Shown here: piece by piece, positions 10,656-22,632 of the stretch
Layout: each line of letters begins with the position of its first letter
How positions within the stretch are numbered: the first letter of the stretch is position 1
Source: Siphonodentalium dalli
Taxonomy: Eukaryota > Mollusca > Scaphopoda > Gadilida > Siphonodentaliidae
Direction of reading: 5' to 3'
Assembly: GCA_032622095.1 (NCBI GenBank)
Contig: CP136061.1
Location: forward strand, 255,699,582-255,763,581
Length of the DNA: 64,000 nt
Made by a program: the position numbers and the translations under genes
Notes under the pieces: model-generated
Database searches by the model: none
The model's input: only the letters and a program-made list of their open reading frames with translations
What the model was told of the DNA's origin: nothing

Positions 10656-10756
10656 CTCAGCTTTCATCTTTATCACTTCTATCCTTTCGCTCATGTTATT
10701 TTCTTTGACAATTTTCTGAGTTTCGTGAGCTAAATCACTGGCTTCTATTGCATAAA
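10656..10756 (-). CDS. PRMT6: PRMT6-like exon: post-I motif
   Basis: This 101-bp exon has acceptor 'aattttttccag' and donor GTGGGT. It opens with the last two bases of a Val codon split with the previous exon and ends in phase 0. It encodes VYAIEASDLA, then KIVKENNM and a segment ending KMKAE. The acidic residue in VYAIEAS is where PRMTs contact the SAM ribose. Length and order match PRMTs between motif I and the double-E loop. A2, B2 and M remnants crowd its donor side. I see no stop or frameshift. Confidence 0.87.
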
Positions 10757-10769
10757 CTGGAAAAAATTA

Positions 10770-11555
10770 AAAGAAATTTTCATAAACGGCTTCACTGGAG
10801 TGAAATGCTATCAGCAGGTGACTGGGTGAGCTTGTACCAAACCTCGATATAGTGCGTCTAACATTTGCAGAATGACGGGCTGATATGCCTTAACTGCTAT
10901 GGAAGACCTACAGTGCGATTCTCCAGAAGTGTCAACCATGTCGGCAAAAATTTAAACTTGGATATATTAATATTTTACATAAAAGTTTTTTAGCATGTCT
11001 CTGAATTATTCATTTTTAACAGAAATTTAACCAGTTGCCTTCTAGAAATTAGTATATGGGCTTCAGATCCTTGCATTTAAAAACTGAGTTTTTTTCTTTG
11101 ATTTAGCATCATTTTCATGCTACAATATTTAAAAAGCAAAAAGTTTCTGAAACACATGTAACATAAGTTTATCAGATAAATAAATTGTAAAAGGTAAATT
11201 CAAACACAAATTGTTTCTGTAACGCACGTAACACAATTCATAAGATTTTTTTTTGTGCGAGTCTTAAAATTCAAAAACCTGTTTTTAAAAGCTAAACTTA
11301 ATTCCTTATTCATATCCTACAATTACAATTACCCAATTACAATTGGGTAACGTTTTGCATTGTACAGTTTAATACTAGTACTTATGAGTACCTCTTCATT
11401 TCAATAATCATTATTTTGCAACATTCATGGAATTTAGTTATTTCAATCTTGGCACAGGACTACTAATAATCCTATCTTGTTACCGTATTGGTGCTTCAAT
11501 GAAGAATATTGAACAGTATTTGCGGTTTCCAAGCATGTTTGTTTGTTTAAAAGAG
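10770..11555. other. Intronic stretch without recognised features
   Basis: AT-rich sequence directly upstream of the 10656-10756 exon on the coding strand. I see no gene or repeat I can name, apart from 'acaattacccaattacaatt' runs near 11330. Confidence 0.5.
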
Positions 11556-11558
11556 TTA

Positions 11559-11700
11559 CAGTAATGCCCGAATTAATTTACTCCTTAACCACAGCAGAAT
11601 TATGGGTAATTTTTCAGGATTTAGTCGGAAATATGGCTTGTTTCCATTCATCGGAAATCTCTCAGTGAGAGGAGTTGATTTTTTAGGGCATTACTGTAAA
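11559..11700. mobile_element. M-family MITE, right arm deleted
   Basis: TA then CAGTAATGCCCGAATTAATT with a full left arm. The right side is reduced to 'ggagttgattttttagggca'+ttactgta. Both TA-flanked ends are kept. Confidence 0.75.
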
Positions 11701-11720
11701 TTAGAACATTATAAAATGAG

Positions 11721-12080
11721 TATTAGTCCGAGAGCCCATAAGGTTTTATTGTCGTCACTCTGACCAAAAGACCCACTCTGCTCATTTCGTGGCAAATTAT
11801 ATGTAGTTTACAGAAACCAATTTCTTGCGAGTGGGAAACGCGGCGTTTGGGAGATATTTGACATAGAATTCGAAATAACTAACCCACCCCCCAACACTTA
11901 AGTAACATTTTTCGCTCTCAACAGGCATCATTCTATGTTAAATATCTCCCAAACGCCACGTTTCCCACTTGCAAGAAATTCCGGGTTTCCGTAAACTACA
12001 TATAATTTGCCACAAAATGAGCAGAGTGGGTCTTTTGGTCAGAGTGACGACAATAAAACCTTATGGGCTCTCGGACTATA
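11721..12080. mobile_element. 360-bp foldback element
   Basis: Arms of about 150 bp ('gtccgagagcccataaggtt' outward) are inverted around a roughly 65-bp loop with 'taacccaccccccaacactt'. TA is at both outer edges. Arms differ at scattered positions. It is a MITE-like element unrelated to M. Confidence 0.75.
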
Positions 12081-12392
12081 TTGTTTTCACAATTAAATTC
12101 AAATATGAGTTCTATGTTGATTAAATTGATAGTGAATCAACATCTTTCTCTATTTAGTAATAAAATGGTGATTATATATCAAGATAGAATGAATTCTGTT
12201 CCTGAATCAACAAGTTTTAATTAGACAAATTTGTGAATATGGTTAAAGAGAGTCATGTGAAATTAGACTCACTGGGAATGGGTTTGATAAAGGATCGATA
12301 TTAAATGAATGCATGACAGACATGATCGTTATGAATGGTCACTATCTTTATGATGAGTTGTTACATATATTAATAGCAACAATTAAATTACA

Positions 12393-12540
12393 TGATTGAT
12401 TGATTTTTTATTTGTACAATAACAAATGATATAACAACAAAATTATGAACAAGTTATGATAAGTATTGTACAGGAGCAGCATGACCATGGTTGGTCGTCT
12501 TCCTGCTGCCTCTGGATGATATATAAACATAAGGATGGTG
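12393..12540 (-). repeat. LINE-like 3' tail
   Basis: On the minus strand, 'caggaagacgaccaaccatg' leads to 'acaaataaaaaatcaatcaa', i.e. an AATAAA followed by a short (ATCA)n tail. A similar 'caggaagacagcccggcagg' block sits near 58.5 kb. It looks like the 3' end of a non-LTR retroelement; no reverse transcriptase is present. Confidence 0.45.
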
Positions 12541-13670
12541 GATGAATTCAAAGATGTATTCAGGGTTCGATACATCTAGGTACGGCACCAATATATTTTA
12601 TAAAATCTATTTCTGGGATGTCCACTAGCTTTATGGTGCTGAACAGTTTTACTATAAGCAGAGTCGACACAATTTCATAGGTTATAAAATTATCAACAAA
12701 AAAGCAAACAAAATTTGATCTGTCAATTTAATTGTCCCTCAAGTATTATTCCATGAATTACATTAATTTTGCTGAATCAACCTTGTAGTCATGAAGGGAA
12801 ATATGATTAAAGTGTGGAGGGGGGGGGTAATTTAATTACATTATCGTTATTAGCATAAGCATCACCCTGCTGTGGATTTGGTGCGGCTAGTTTTGAATAC
12901 CATTACTAGACAGTAATAACATCTGTTGTTAAACAAGTTATTCAGCCAGAATACACTTTGGATGATTAATTTTGATCATGAAATTCAATTTATTTTGTTG
13001 TTGCATTTGTACAACTGAGATGAGTTGCAGTCTGGCTGTCTGAGGCTGGCGAAGTTTGTCCTGATCTCTCTATATGTATTGTGCAAGATTCAACCACAGA
13101 AATTATGATGCACATGTTATTGAAAATGCAGTCATTTATATACTTCAAAAACACTTAAATCTTTTGAAGAATGAGTTATTCAAAGAATTATATAGGAAAT
13201 CTTCTTTTCTAAGTAGAAACATTTCAAAATTGTTACCTTGATTTGAACATGTAACACACGTAACATTTTTTTGTAATGCACGTAATGCTGCAAAACCATT
13301 CCTATCACAAATACTTTTTCTTTTCCATACAAATGATTTCCTGACCTCAAGACATAATTATTCTTACCCAATCCACGATTATTCTCATAAGTTGGCACTT
13401 TGAGAATTTAGAGAAAAACCCACTCAAATACACGTGGTCCCAAAAAATGCATTTCTGTGATGTAACGTACGTAAAAAAAATTGCCAGGCTATAACTCTGA
13501 AGAATTAGCCAATATTTAGTTGAATGAAGATCAGCATCAAAGATGAGCAGGTTTGTCATTGGAAAAAAAATAAAAAATTGTTCCATATTTGAAATATTAG
13601 CATGGCAGTTGTCAGGTCTCAAATGTCAAAAAAGTTGTTCAGATGTAACGCACGTAACGGGAGAATCGCC
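12541..13670. other. Intronic stretch without recognised features
   Basis: No gene or repeat that I can support, except a short G run near 12820 and the recurring phrase 'aacgcacgtaac'. Confidence 0.5.
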
Positions 13671-13674
13671 CTAA

Positions 13675-13813
13675 TACAGTAATGTCCTAAATAATCGATC
13701 CCTAAAGAGAGCTTTCCAATAAATGTCAGAAAGCCATATTTCCGACTAAATCCTGAATAATTTCCCATAATTATGCTACGGTTAAAAGGTCATACACTTC
13801 GGGCATTACTGTA
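13675..13813. mobile_element. M-family MITE, left arm deleted
   Basis: TACAGTAATGTCCTAAATAA at the left and 'cgggcattactgta' at the right. Only the right arm is complete. Confidence 0.7.
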
Positions 13814-13819
13814 GGATCA

Positions 13820-13925
13820 GATTGATATTCCCCAGTTGAAGTTGGTGATGTTCACCCATTGGGCACCTCGATTATGTATTTTATCTACTGCAAATTAGGG
13901 GATATAGAAACTTCTCAGAAAGGAG
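13820..13925. repeat. H-family internal fragment
   Basis: 'gttgaagttggtgatgttca' and 'gcaaattaggggatatagaa' match the interior of H1 and the copy at 59.6 kb, in inverse orientation. It directly precedes the 68-bp satellite. Confidence 0.5.
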
Positions 13926-13946
13926 AAAGTTACTAAAAGGAATGTC

Positions 13947-16900
13947 TTAACCCTTTCTACACTGAACATTATTGATGAGTTAGTTATCCCTGGAGAATGT
14001 TTAGATAATCAGTTTAACCCTTTCTACACTAAACCATCATTGATGAGTTAGTTATCCCATGGAGAATGTTCATATAATAAGTTTAACCCTTTCTATACTA
14101 AAGCATCATTGATGAGTAGTTATCCCTGGAGAATGTTTAGATAATCAGTTTAACCCTTTCTACACTACATAAAGCATTACTGATGAGTTAGTTATCCCTG
14201 GATAATGTTCCGATAATAAGTTTAACCCTTTATATACTAAAGCATCATTGATGAGTAGTTATCCCTGGAGAATGTTCAGATAATAAGTTTAACCATTTCT
14301 ATACTAAAGCATCATTGATGGGTTAATTATCCCTGGAGAATGTTTAGATAATAAGTTTAACCCTTTATATACTATATAAAGCATTACTGATGAGTTACTT
14401 ATCCCATGGAGAATGTTCAGATAATAAGTTTAACCCTTTATATACTAAAGCATCATTGATGAGTAGCTATCCCATAGGAAATGTTCAGATAATAAGTTTA
14501 ACCCTTTATATACTAAAGCATCATTGATGAGTAGCTATCCCATAGGAAATGTTCAGATAATAAGTTTAACCCTTTAAATACTAAAGCATCATTGATGAGT
14601 AGTTATCCCATTATAAATGTTCATATAATAAGATTAACCCCTTCTATACTAAAGCATCATTGATGAGTTAGTTATCCCTGGAGAATGTTCAAATAATAAG
14701 ATTAACCCCTTCTATACTAAACCATCATTGATGAGTAGTTATCCCTAGAGAATGTTTAGATAATCAGTTTAACCCTTTCTACACTATATAAAGCATTACT
14801 GATGAGTTAGTTATCCCTGGAGAATGTTCAGATAATAAGTTTCACCCTTTCTATACTAAAGCATCATTGATGAGTTAGTTATCCCATGGAGAATGTTCAT
14901 ATAATAAGTTTAACCCTTTCTACACCATATAAAGCATTATTGATGAGTTAGTTATCCCTGGAGAATGTTCAGATAATAAGTTTCACCCTTTCTATACTAA
15001 AGCATCATTGATGAGTTAGTTATCCCATGGAGAATGTTCATATAATAAGTTTAACCCTTTCTACACCATATAAAGCATTATTGATGAGTTAGTTATCCCT
15101 GGAGAATGTTCATATAATAAGATTAACCCCTTCTATACTAAACCATCATTGATGAGTAGTTATCACTAGAGAATGTTTAGATAATCAGTTTAACCCTTTC
15201 TACACTATACAAAGCATTATTGATGAGTTAGTTATCCCTAGAGAATGTTCAGATAATAAGTTTAACCCTTTCTATACTAAAGCATCATTGATGAGTTAGT
15301 TATCCCATGGAGAATGTTCATATAATAAGTTTAACCCTTTCTACACTATATAAAGCATTATTGATGAGTTAGTTATCCCTGGAGAATGTTCATATAATAA
15401 GTTTAACCCTTTCTACACTATATAAAGCATTATTGATGAGTTAGTTATCCCTGGATAATGTTCATATAATAAGATTAACCCCTTCTATACTAAACCATCA
15501 TTGATGAGTAGTTATCCCTAGAGAATGATTAGATAATCAGTTTAACCCTTTCTACACTATATAAAGCATTACTGATGAGTTAGTTATCCCTGGAGAATGT
15601 TTAGATAATCAGTTTAACCCTTTCTACACTATATAAAGCATCATTGATGAGTTAGTTATCCCATGGAGAATGTTCATATAATAAGTTTAACCCCTTCTAT
15701 ACTAAACCATCATTGATGAGTAGTTATCCCTGGAGAATGTTTAGATAATCAGTTTAACCCTTTCTACACTATATAAAGCATTGCTGGTGAGTTAGTTATC
15801 CCTGGAGAATGTTCAGATAATAAGTTTAACCATTTCTATACTAAAGCATCATTGATGAGTTAGTTATCCCTTGAGAATGTTCATATAATAAGTTTAACCC
15901 TGTCTATACTAAAGCATTATTGATGAGTTAGTTATCCCTGGAGAATGTTCAGATAATAAGTTTAACCCCTTCTATACTATTAAAATATTATTGATGAGTT
16001 AGTTATCCCTGGAGAATGTTTAGATAATAAGTTTAACCCTTTCCATACTAAAGCATCATTGATGAGTAGTTATCCCATAGGAAATGTTCATATAATAAGT
16101 TTAACCCTTTCTACACTATATAAAGCATTACTGATGAGTTAGTTATCCCTGGAGAATGTTCATATAATAAGTTTAACCCTTTCTATACTAAATCATCATT
16201 GATGAGTTAGTTATCCCTGGAGAATGTTCAGATAATAAGTTTAACCCTTTCCACACTAAAGCATCATTGATGAGTTACTTATCCCATGGAGAATGTTCAT
16301 ATAATAAGATTAACCCTTTATATACTAAAGCATCATTGATGAGTAGCTATCCCATAGGAAATGTTCAGATAATAAGTTTAACCCTTTATATACTAAAGCA
16401 TCATTGATGAGTAGCTATCCCATTGGAAATGTTTAGATAATAAGTTTAACCCTTTCTATACTAAAGCATCATTGATGGGTAGGTATCCCATAAGAAATGT
16501 TCAGATAATAAGTTTAAACCTTTCTATACTAAAGCATCATTAATGGGTAGCTCTCCCATAGGAAATGTTCGGATAATAAGTTTAACCATTTCTACACTAT
16601 ATAAAGCATTATTGATGAGTTACTTATCCCTGGAGAATGTTCATATAATAAGTTTAACCCTTTATATACTAAAGCATCATTGATGAGTAGCTATCCCATA
16701 GGAAATGTTCAGATAATAAGTTTAACCCTTTATATAATAAAGCATCATTGATGAGTAGCTATCCCATAGGAAATGTTTAGATAATAAGTTTAACCCTTTC
16801 TATACTAAAGCATCATTGAAGAGTCGTTATCCCTTAGGAAATGTTCAGATAATAAGTTTAACCCTTTATATACTAAAGCATCATCGATGAGTAGCTATCC

Positions 16901-19900
16901 CATAGGAAATGTTCAGATAATAAGTTTAACCCATTCTATACTAAAGCATCATTGATGATTAGCTATCCCATAGGAAATGTTCACATAATAAGTTTAACCC
17001 TTTAATACTAAAGCATCATTGATGAGTAGTTATCCCATAAGAAATGTTCAGATAATAAGTTTAACCCGTTCTATACTAAAGCACCATTGGTGAGCAGTTA
17101 TTCATAGGAAATGTTCAGATACCAAGTATAACCCTTTCTATACTAAATCATCATTGATGAGTAGTTATCCCCCAGGAAATGTTCAGATAATAAATTTAAC
17201 CCTTTCTATACTAAAGCATCATTGATGAGTAGTTATCCCTGGAGAATGTTCAGATACCAAGTTTAACCCTTTCTATACTAAATCATCATTGATGGGTAGT
17301 TATCCCTCAGGAAATGTTCAGATAATAAGTTTAACCCTTTCTATACTAAAGCATCATTGATGAGTAGTTATCCCTGGAGAATGTTCAGATAATAAGTTTA
17401 ACCCTGTCTATACTAAAGCATCATTGGCGAGTAGTTATCCCATAGGAAATGTTCATATAATAAGTTTAACCCTTTCTATACTAAAGCATCATTGATGAGT
17501 AGTTAGCCCATAGGAAATGTTCAAATAATAAGTTTAACCCTTTCTACACTAAATCACCATTGATGAGTAGTTATCCCATAGGAAATATTGAGATAATAAG
17601 ATTAACCCCTTCTATATTAAAGCATTATTGATGAGTAGTTATCCCATGGAGAATGTTCAGGTAATAAGTTTAACACCTTCTATACTATAGCATCATTGAT
17701 GAGTTAGTTATCCCATGGAGAATGTTCAGATAATAAGTTTAACCCTTTCTATACTAAAGCATCATTGGTGAGTAGTTATCCCATAGGAAATGTTCAGATA
17801 ATAAGTTTAACCCTTTCTATACTAAAGCATCATTGGCGAGTAGTTATCTCATGGAGAATGTTCAGATAATAAGTTTAACCCTTTCTATACTAAAGCAGCA
17901 TTGACGAGTAGTTATCTCATGGAGAATGTTCAGATAATAAGTTTAACCCTTTCTATACTAAAGCATCATTGGCGAGTAGTTATCTCATGGAGAATGTTCA
18001 GATAATAAGTTTAACCCTTTCTATACTAAAGCATCATTGGCGAGTAGTTATCTCATGGAGAATGTTCAGATAATAAGTTTAACCCTTTCTATACTAAAGC
18101 ATCATTGACGAGTAGTTATCTCATGGCGAATGTTCAGATAATAAGTTTAACCCTTTCTATACTAAAGCATCATTGGCGAGTAGTTATCTCATGGAGAATG
18201 TTCAGATAATAAGTTTAACCCTTTCTATACTAAAGCATCATTGGCGAGTAGTTATCCCTTAGGAAATGTTCAGATAATAAGTTTAACCCTTTCTATACTA
18301 AAGCATCATTGGCGAGTAGTTATCTCATGGAGAATGTTCAGATAATAAGTTTAACCCTTTCTATTTTAAAGCATCATTGATGAGTAGTTATCTCATTGAG
18401 AATGTTCAGATAATAAGTTTAACCCTTTCTATACTAAAGCATCATTGGCGAGTAGTTATTTCATGGAGAATGTTCAGATAATAAGTTTAACCCTGTCTAT
18501 ACTAAAGCATCATTGGCGAGTAGTTATCTCATGGAGAATGTTCAGATAAATAAGTTTAACCCTTTCTATACTAAAGCATCATTGGCGAGTAGTTATCCGA
18601 TAGGAAATGTTCAGATAATAAGTTTAATCCTTTCTATGCTAAAGCATCATTGATTAGTTATCCCATAGGAAATGTTCGGATAATAAGTTTAACCCTTTTT
18701 ATACTAAAGCATCATTGATGAGTAGTTATCCCTGGAGAATGTTCAGATAATAAGTTTAACCCTGTCTATACTAAAGCATCATTGGCGAGTAGTTATCCCA
18801 TAGAAAATTTTCATATAATAAGTTTAATCCTTTCTATGCTAAAGCATCATTGATTAGTTATCCCATAGGAAATGTTCGGATAATAAGTTTAACCCTTTCT
18901 ATAGTAAAGCATCATTGATGAGTAGTTAGCCCATAGGAGATGTTCAAATAATAAGTTTAACCCTTTCTATACTAAAGCACCATTGATGAGTAGTTATCCC
19001 ATAGGAAATATTGAGATAAAAAGATTAACCCCTTCTATACTAAAGCATTATTGATGAGTAGTTAGCCCATGGAGAATGTTCAGGTAATAAGTTTAACACC
19101 TTCTATACTATAGCATCATTGATGAGTTAGTTATCCCATGGAGAATGTTCAGATAATAAGTTTAACCCTTTCTATACTAAAGCATCATTGGTGAGTAGTT
19201 ATCCCATAGGAAATGTTCAGATAATAAGTTTAACCCTTTCTATACTAAAGCATCATTGGCGAGTAGTTATCTCATGGAGAATGTTCAGATAATAAGTTTA
19301 ACCCTTTCTATACTAAAGCAGCATTGACGAGTAGTTATCCCATAGGAAATGTTCAGATAATAAGTTTAACCCTTTCTATATTAAAGCATCATTGGCGAGT
19401 AGTTATCTCATGGAGAATGTTCAGATAATAAGTTTAACCCTTTCTATACTAAAGCATCATTGGCGAGTAGTTATCTCATGGAGAATGTTCAGATAATAAG
19501 TTTAACCCTTTCTATACTAAAGCATCATTGATGAGTAGCTATCTCATGGAGAATGTTCAGATAATAAGTTTAACCCTTTCTATACTAAAGCATCATTGGC
19601 GAGTAGTTATCTCATGGAGAATGTTCAGATAATAAGTTTAACCCTTTCTATACTAAAGCATCATTGAGGAGTAGCAATCCCATGGAGAATGTTCAGATAA
19701 TAAGTTTAACCCTTTCTATACTAAAGCATCATTGGCGAGTAGTTATCTCATGGAGAATGTTCAGATAATAAGTTTAACCCTTTCTAAACTAAAGCATCAT
19801 TGATGAGTAGTTATCTCATGGAGAATGTTCAGATAATAAGTTTAACCCTTTCTATACTAAAGCATCATTGGCGAGTAGTTATCTCATGGAGAATGTTCAG

Positions 19901-20080
19901 ATAATAAGTTTAACCCTTTCTATACTAAAGCATCATTGATGAGTAGTTATCCCATAGGAAATGTTCAGATAATAAGTTTAACACTTTCTATACTAAAGCA
20001 TCATTGATGAGTAGCAATCCCATAATAATGTTCAGATAATAAGTTTAACCCTTTCTATAATAAAGTATCATTGATGAGTG
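13947..20080 (+). repeat. 68-bp satellite array, about 90 monomers
   Basis: The consensus unit contains 'taagtttaaccctttctata', 'ctaaagcatcattgatgagt' and 'taggaaatgttcagataa'. Units vary from 67 to 73 bp. The left third mixes 'ctatataaagcatta' and 'gttagttatcc' variants. The right third (17.8-19.95 kb) is more uniform, with 'ggcgagtagttatctcatgg'. A set of rare variants near 17.5-17.95 kb recurs 1423 bp later, a higher-order duplication. Every unit carries TTTAACCCTTT, the terminal word of the TTAA MITEs. Confidence 0.96.
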
Positions 20081-20565
20081 CTATGTGGAACCTTTGTTTA
20101 TTCAATTGTCAGATAAGACAAAATCTGACATATCATTTGGTCAGGTAATTAATTGTGGGTATTGTTCTCAAAGCAAGAAGTATAACTTTGACAACTATTT
20201 GTGGTGGGGGTAGGACAGAGAAGTGTAGGGAATAGGTGAGGGTATGGGAGCAGGGGTGGGTAGAAGGTGGGTCTCCCCACCCACCCACCTGTGGGAGGGT
20301 AATTATTATTTTGTTTTTAAAAACATTAAAGATAAATGTTTTTTTTTTATAATTTTGTTGTTGTTAAATTGAGCAAGAAGTTCAATCTAAAAAAAATCAT
20401 ATAATTTTTTAGAACGAGAGGCCGATCACGATCGGCAGATGTTAACCCATCCCTTGGCGATAAAAATTCAATATGATTGGATAAATGAGAGTTTTGGTGT
20501 TGAATTATAGAGTATACTGTTATGTACTATTATAGACAAATGTACATAACACAAATTATTGGAAT
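20081..20565. other. Right flank of the satellite
   Basis: No gene seen. It holds a short 'ccccacccacccacctgtggg' patch and a T-run. Confidence 0.5.
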
Positions 20566-20569
20566 TTAT

Positions 20570-20660
20570 GGGTCACTGGCATTTATATAAGAGAATGCAC
20601 TGGTACAGGATCTGTAATGCTAAACCGCCACAGCCAGCAAGTCCGTGGGTTAAATGTGTA
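20570..20660 (-). repeat. C-family MITE fragment
   Basis: 'tataagagaatgcactggta' then 'caggatctgtaatgcta' matches the right end of a C element. The terminal bases are diverged ('cgtgggttaaatg'). Confidence 0.5.
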
Positions 20661-20840
20661 GGTGTGCCCTGGACATGGAATACTTGGGTTAAGAGAGTCC
20701 AATTTAAGTTTACAATAATAATGTGTCCTAGTATACAGATAAGCAACCTCACCACTGACCCATTAATATCAATTATATAGCACAGCTGTCAAAAAATCAC
20801 AGGAATTGTTTATGTTGAACACTGACCTCTATTAACTCTT

Positions 20841-21310
20841 TAACCCTCAATGACGTGATTTGACGTGTCTAACGGGTACCTGTGACGTTACCCGGGACAG
20901 CCCTCAAATGTAACGTCAAGGTAGACAACAGGGCGTAATTTATTGCGCTCGCTTATTGATAATTTTACATGTTGTTGCCGCGAATTTCTTGAACACCACC
21001 GAAAATTACATTTCAATGCAAATTGTATCCGTTATTCTACAACTTATTACCAGCTAAATTTTCATTGTGAGAATGACGCCTATACAACGGAACTGGTCGG
21101 TCTAAATCATGCAGGAATGGATAAAATTTCATTTTTATTTATGCCAAACTTCCTTGGAAAAGTTGAGAAAGTCACCAGAAAAAGTTGAACAGACGGTTCG
21201 TTTAGTGGGAAATCCGTGTGATGAAGGGAATACACATCCCATTTCCGATTATAATTTAAACTTTTGCGGAGAAAACTGGAAAAATCTAGCTTTAATATCG
21301 AGTAAATCAT
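20841..21310. other. Unrecognised segment starting TTAACCCTCAATGACGTGA
   Basis: It begins like another TTAA/CCC-terminus element with 'gacgt' words, but I find no matching right end. Overlapping short frames on both strands at 20943-21312 show no family motif, and I do not call a gene. Confidence 0.25.
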
Positions 21311-21570
21311 AACATTTTATTACGTGATTGTTGGTTGCGTCATTTTCAGTTTGTCGCTTTCGCAAAACACGTTGTTTATTTATCTGGTGCGATGGTATTA
21401 CTCGTCTCTTAAAAATGAATAATCCCTACGATTCCCAATATCAATAAAAAATAAATTGAATTGGATTTAATGTTGCTCCAAACAGATTTACCAGTACATA
21501 ACACAAGATTTTGGACCGATTTAATCAAATTTGGTGTGGTGATTCGGGGGTACCCTTGGCAGAGTTATTT

Positions 21571-21723
21571 AAGGAATAATCTCGGTTTCCTAATGTAATT
21601 ACACAGTCTAAAGGCATATGCCGAATCACAAACCTATAAATCGCGAAGCGATTTATAAGAGTTTGTGATTCGGCATATGCCTTTAGACTGTGTAATTACA
21701 TTAGGAAACCGAGATTATTCCTT
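21571..21723. repeat. Near-perfect 153-bp palindrome
   Basis: Arms of about 73 bp ('aaggaataatctcggtttcc' outward) meet at 'aaatcgcgaagcgattt'. I see only a couple of mismatches near the centre, so it is young or maintained. 21724-22280 holds nothing I can support. Confidence 0.9.
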
Positions 21724-22481
21724 ATAATTATGCCATCGATTGTTAAATATTGATTTTAAAGACATATTCGCCCTTAAAATACGATTGAAACAAGGAACTA
21801 TATGTTCTCAAATAACAGACAAGACTTGAGCCGAAAACAACTCGCTGCATTCCCGTCCGAATAATATCGATCGATCTGCAGATCTGTAGATCGAGTGGGT
21901 TTTCCCCGAACGTATGTCAAGGACGAAACAAAACATTAATAATAAACTTTTGATCAAAATTAAACATTATTAGCAGAATTTTGCAAGAGGAAAATATACA
22001 GTTAGTCTCCATGTCAACTGGGAATCATGAACATGCGATCAAAAGGTTTAGTGAGAATTTTCTTACAAGAATCCTCCTATCTATCGGCAGTGAGCCAAAT
22101 ACTTTTCAATTTTCGATTTTTCGCAGTCATTTTGTGTCATTGCGATTTTAAGTTTTAACGAGAAACAAGTTTTCAGAAGAATTAAATCATCATGGCATTT
22201 AAGGAATTTTAAGATGATTTATTTTTCAAAAACTAATATATTTGGTAAAAATTTAAAGTGATTATTTATAAATCGCTTGTGTCCAGATAATGCAGACACG
22301 TAAACCTTTGTAACACTTTTTAACATATCGGTACACTGAGACGAGTAGAAGAAATATCCTGCACAGGGACGTTACATTATTTGTAACACCAATCAACGAG
22401 TGGTCTCTGTGGATCTCAGGAATCATGTGTATAGCGGTCGCGTTGTAAATATAGAAGGCCGATGACTTCTCTGATCGATAG

Positions 22482-22583
22482 GTCACGGTCGTTACACGCT
22501 TTGTGTGATAACCAAAGTTAAGCAACGTCGGGCGCGGTTATTCCATGGATGTGTGACCGGCTTGGGATTCCGGGTGCTACCAA
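22482..22583 (+). pseudogene. 5S rRNA-like sequence
   Basis: The 3' two thirds match eukaryotic 5S rRNA well: 'aaagttaagcaacgtcggg', then 'ggttattccatggatgtgtg', 'accggcttgggattccgggt' and 'gct'. These cover the internal promoter A box, intermediate element and C box regions. The 5' part is shortened ('cacggtcgttacacgc' then a gap of roughly 15 nt) and the 3' end diverges after GGGTGCT. It could be a 5S pseudogene or the head of a 5S-derived SINE. It lies within the repeat above. Confidence 0.7.
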
Positions 22584-22603
22584 CTTTCGGTGCGACTCCC
22601 ACA

Positions 22604-22632
22604 CTTCTCTCTCACTCTCTCTCTCTCTCTCG
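22604..22632 (+). repeat. (CT)n microsatellite
   Basis: A 'ctctctctctctctctctc' run immediately after the 5S-like block. Confidence 0.9.

Noticed and set aside
13947-20080. Interstitial telomere (TTAGGG/CCCTAA) interpretation of repeated 'taaccct'
   Set aside because: The word occurs once per 68-bp unit and not as tandem hexamers; it is part of the satellite consensus.
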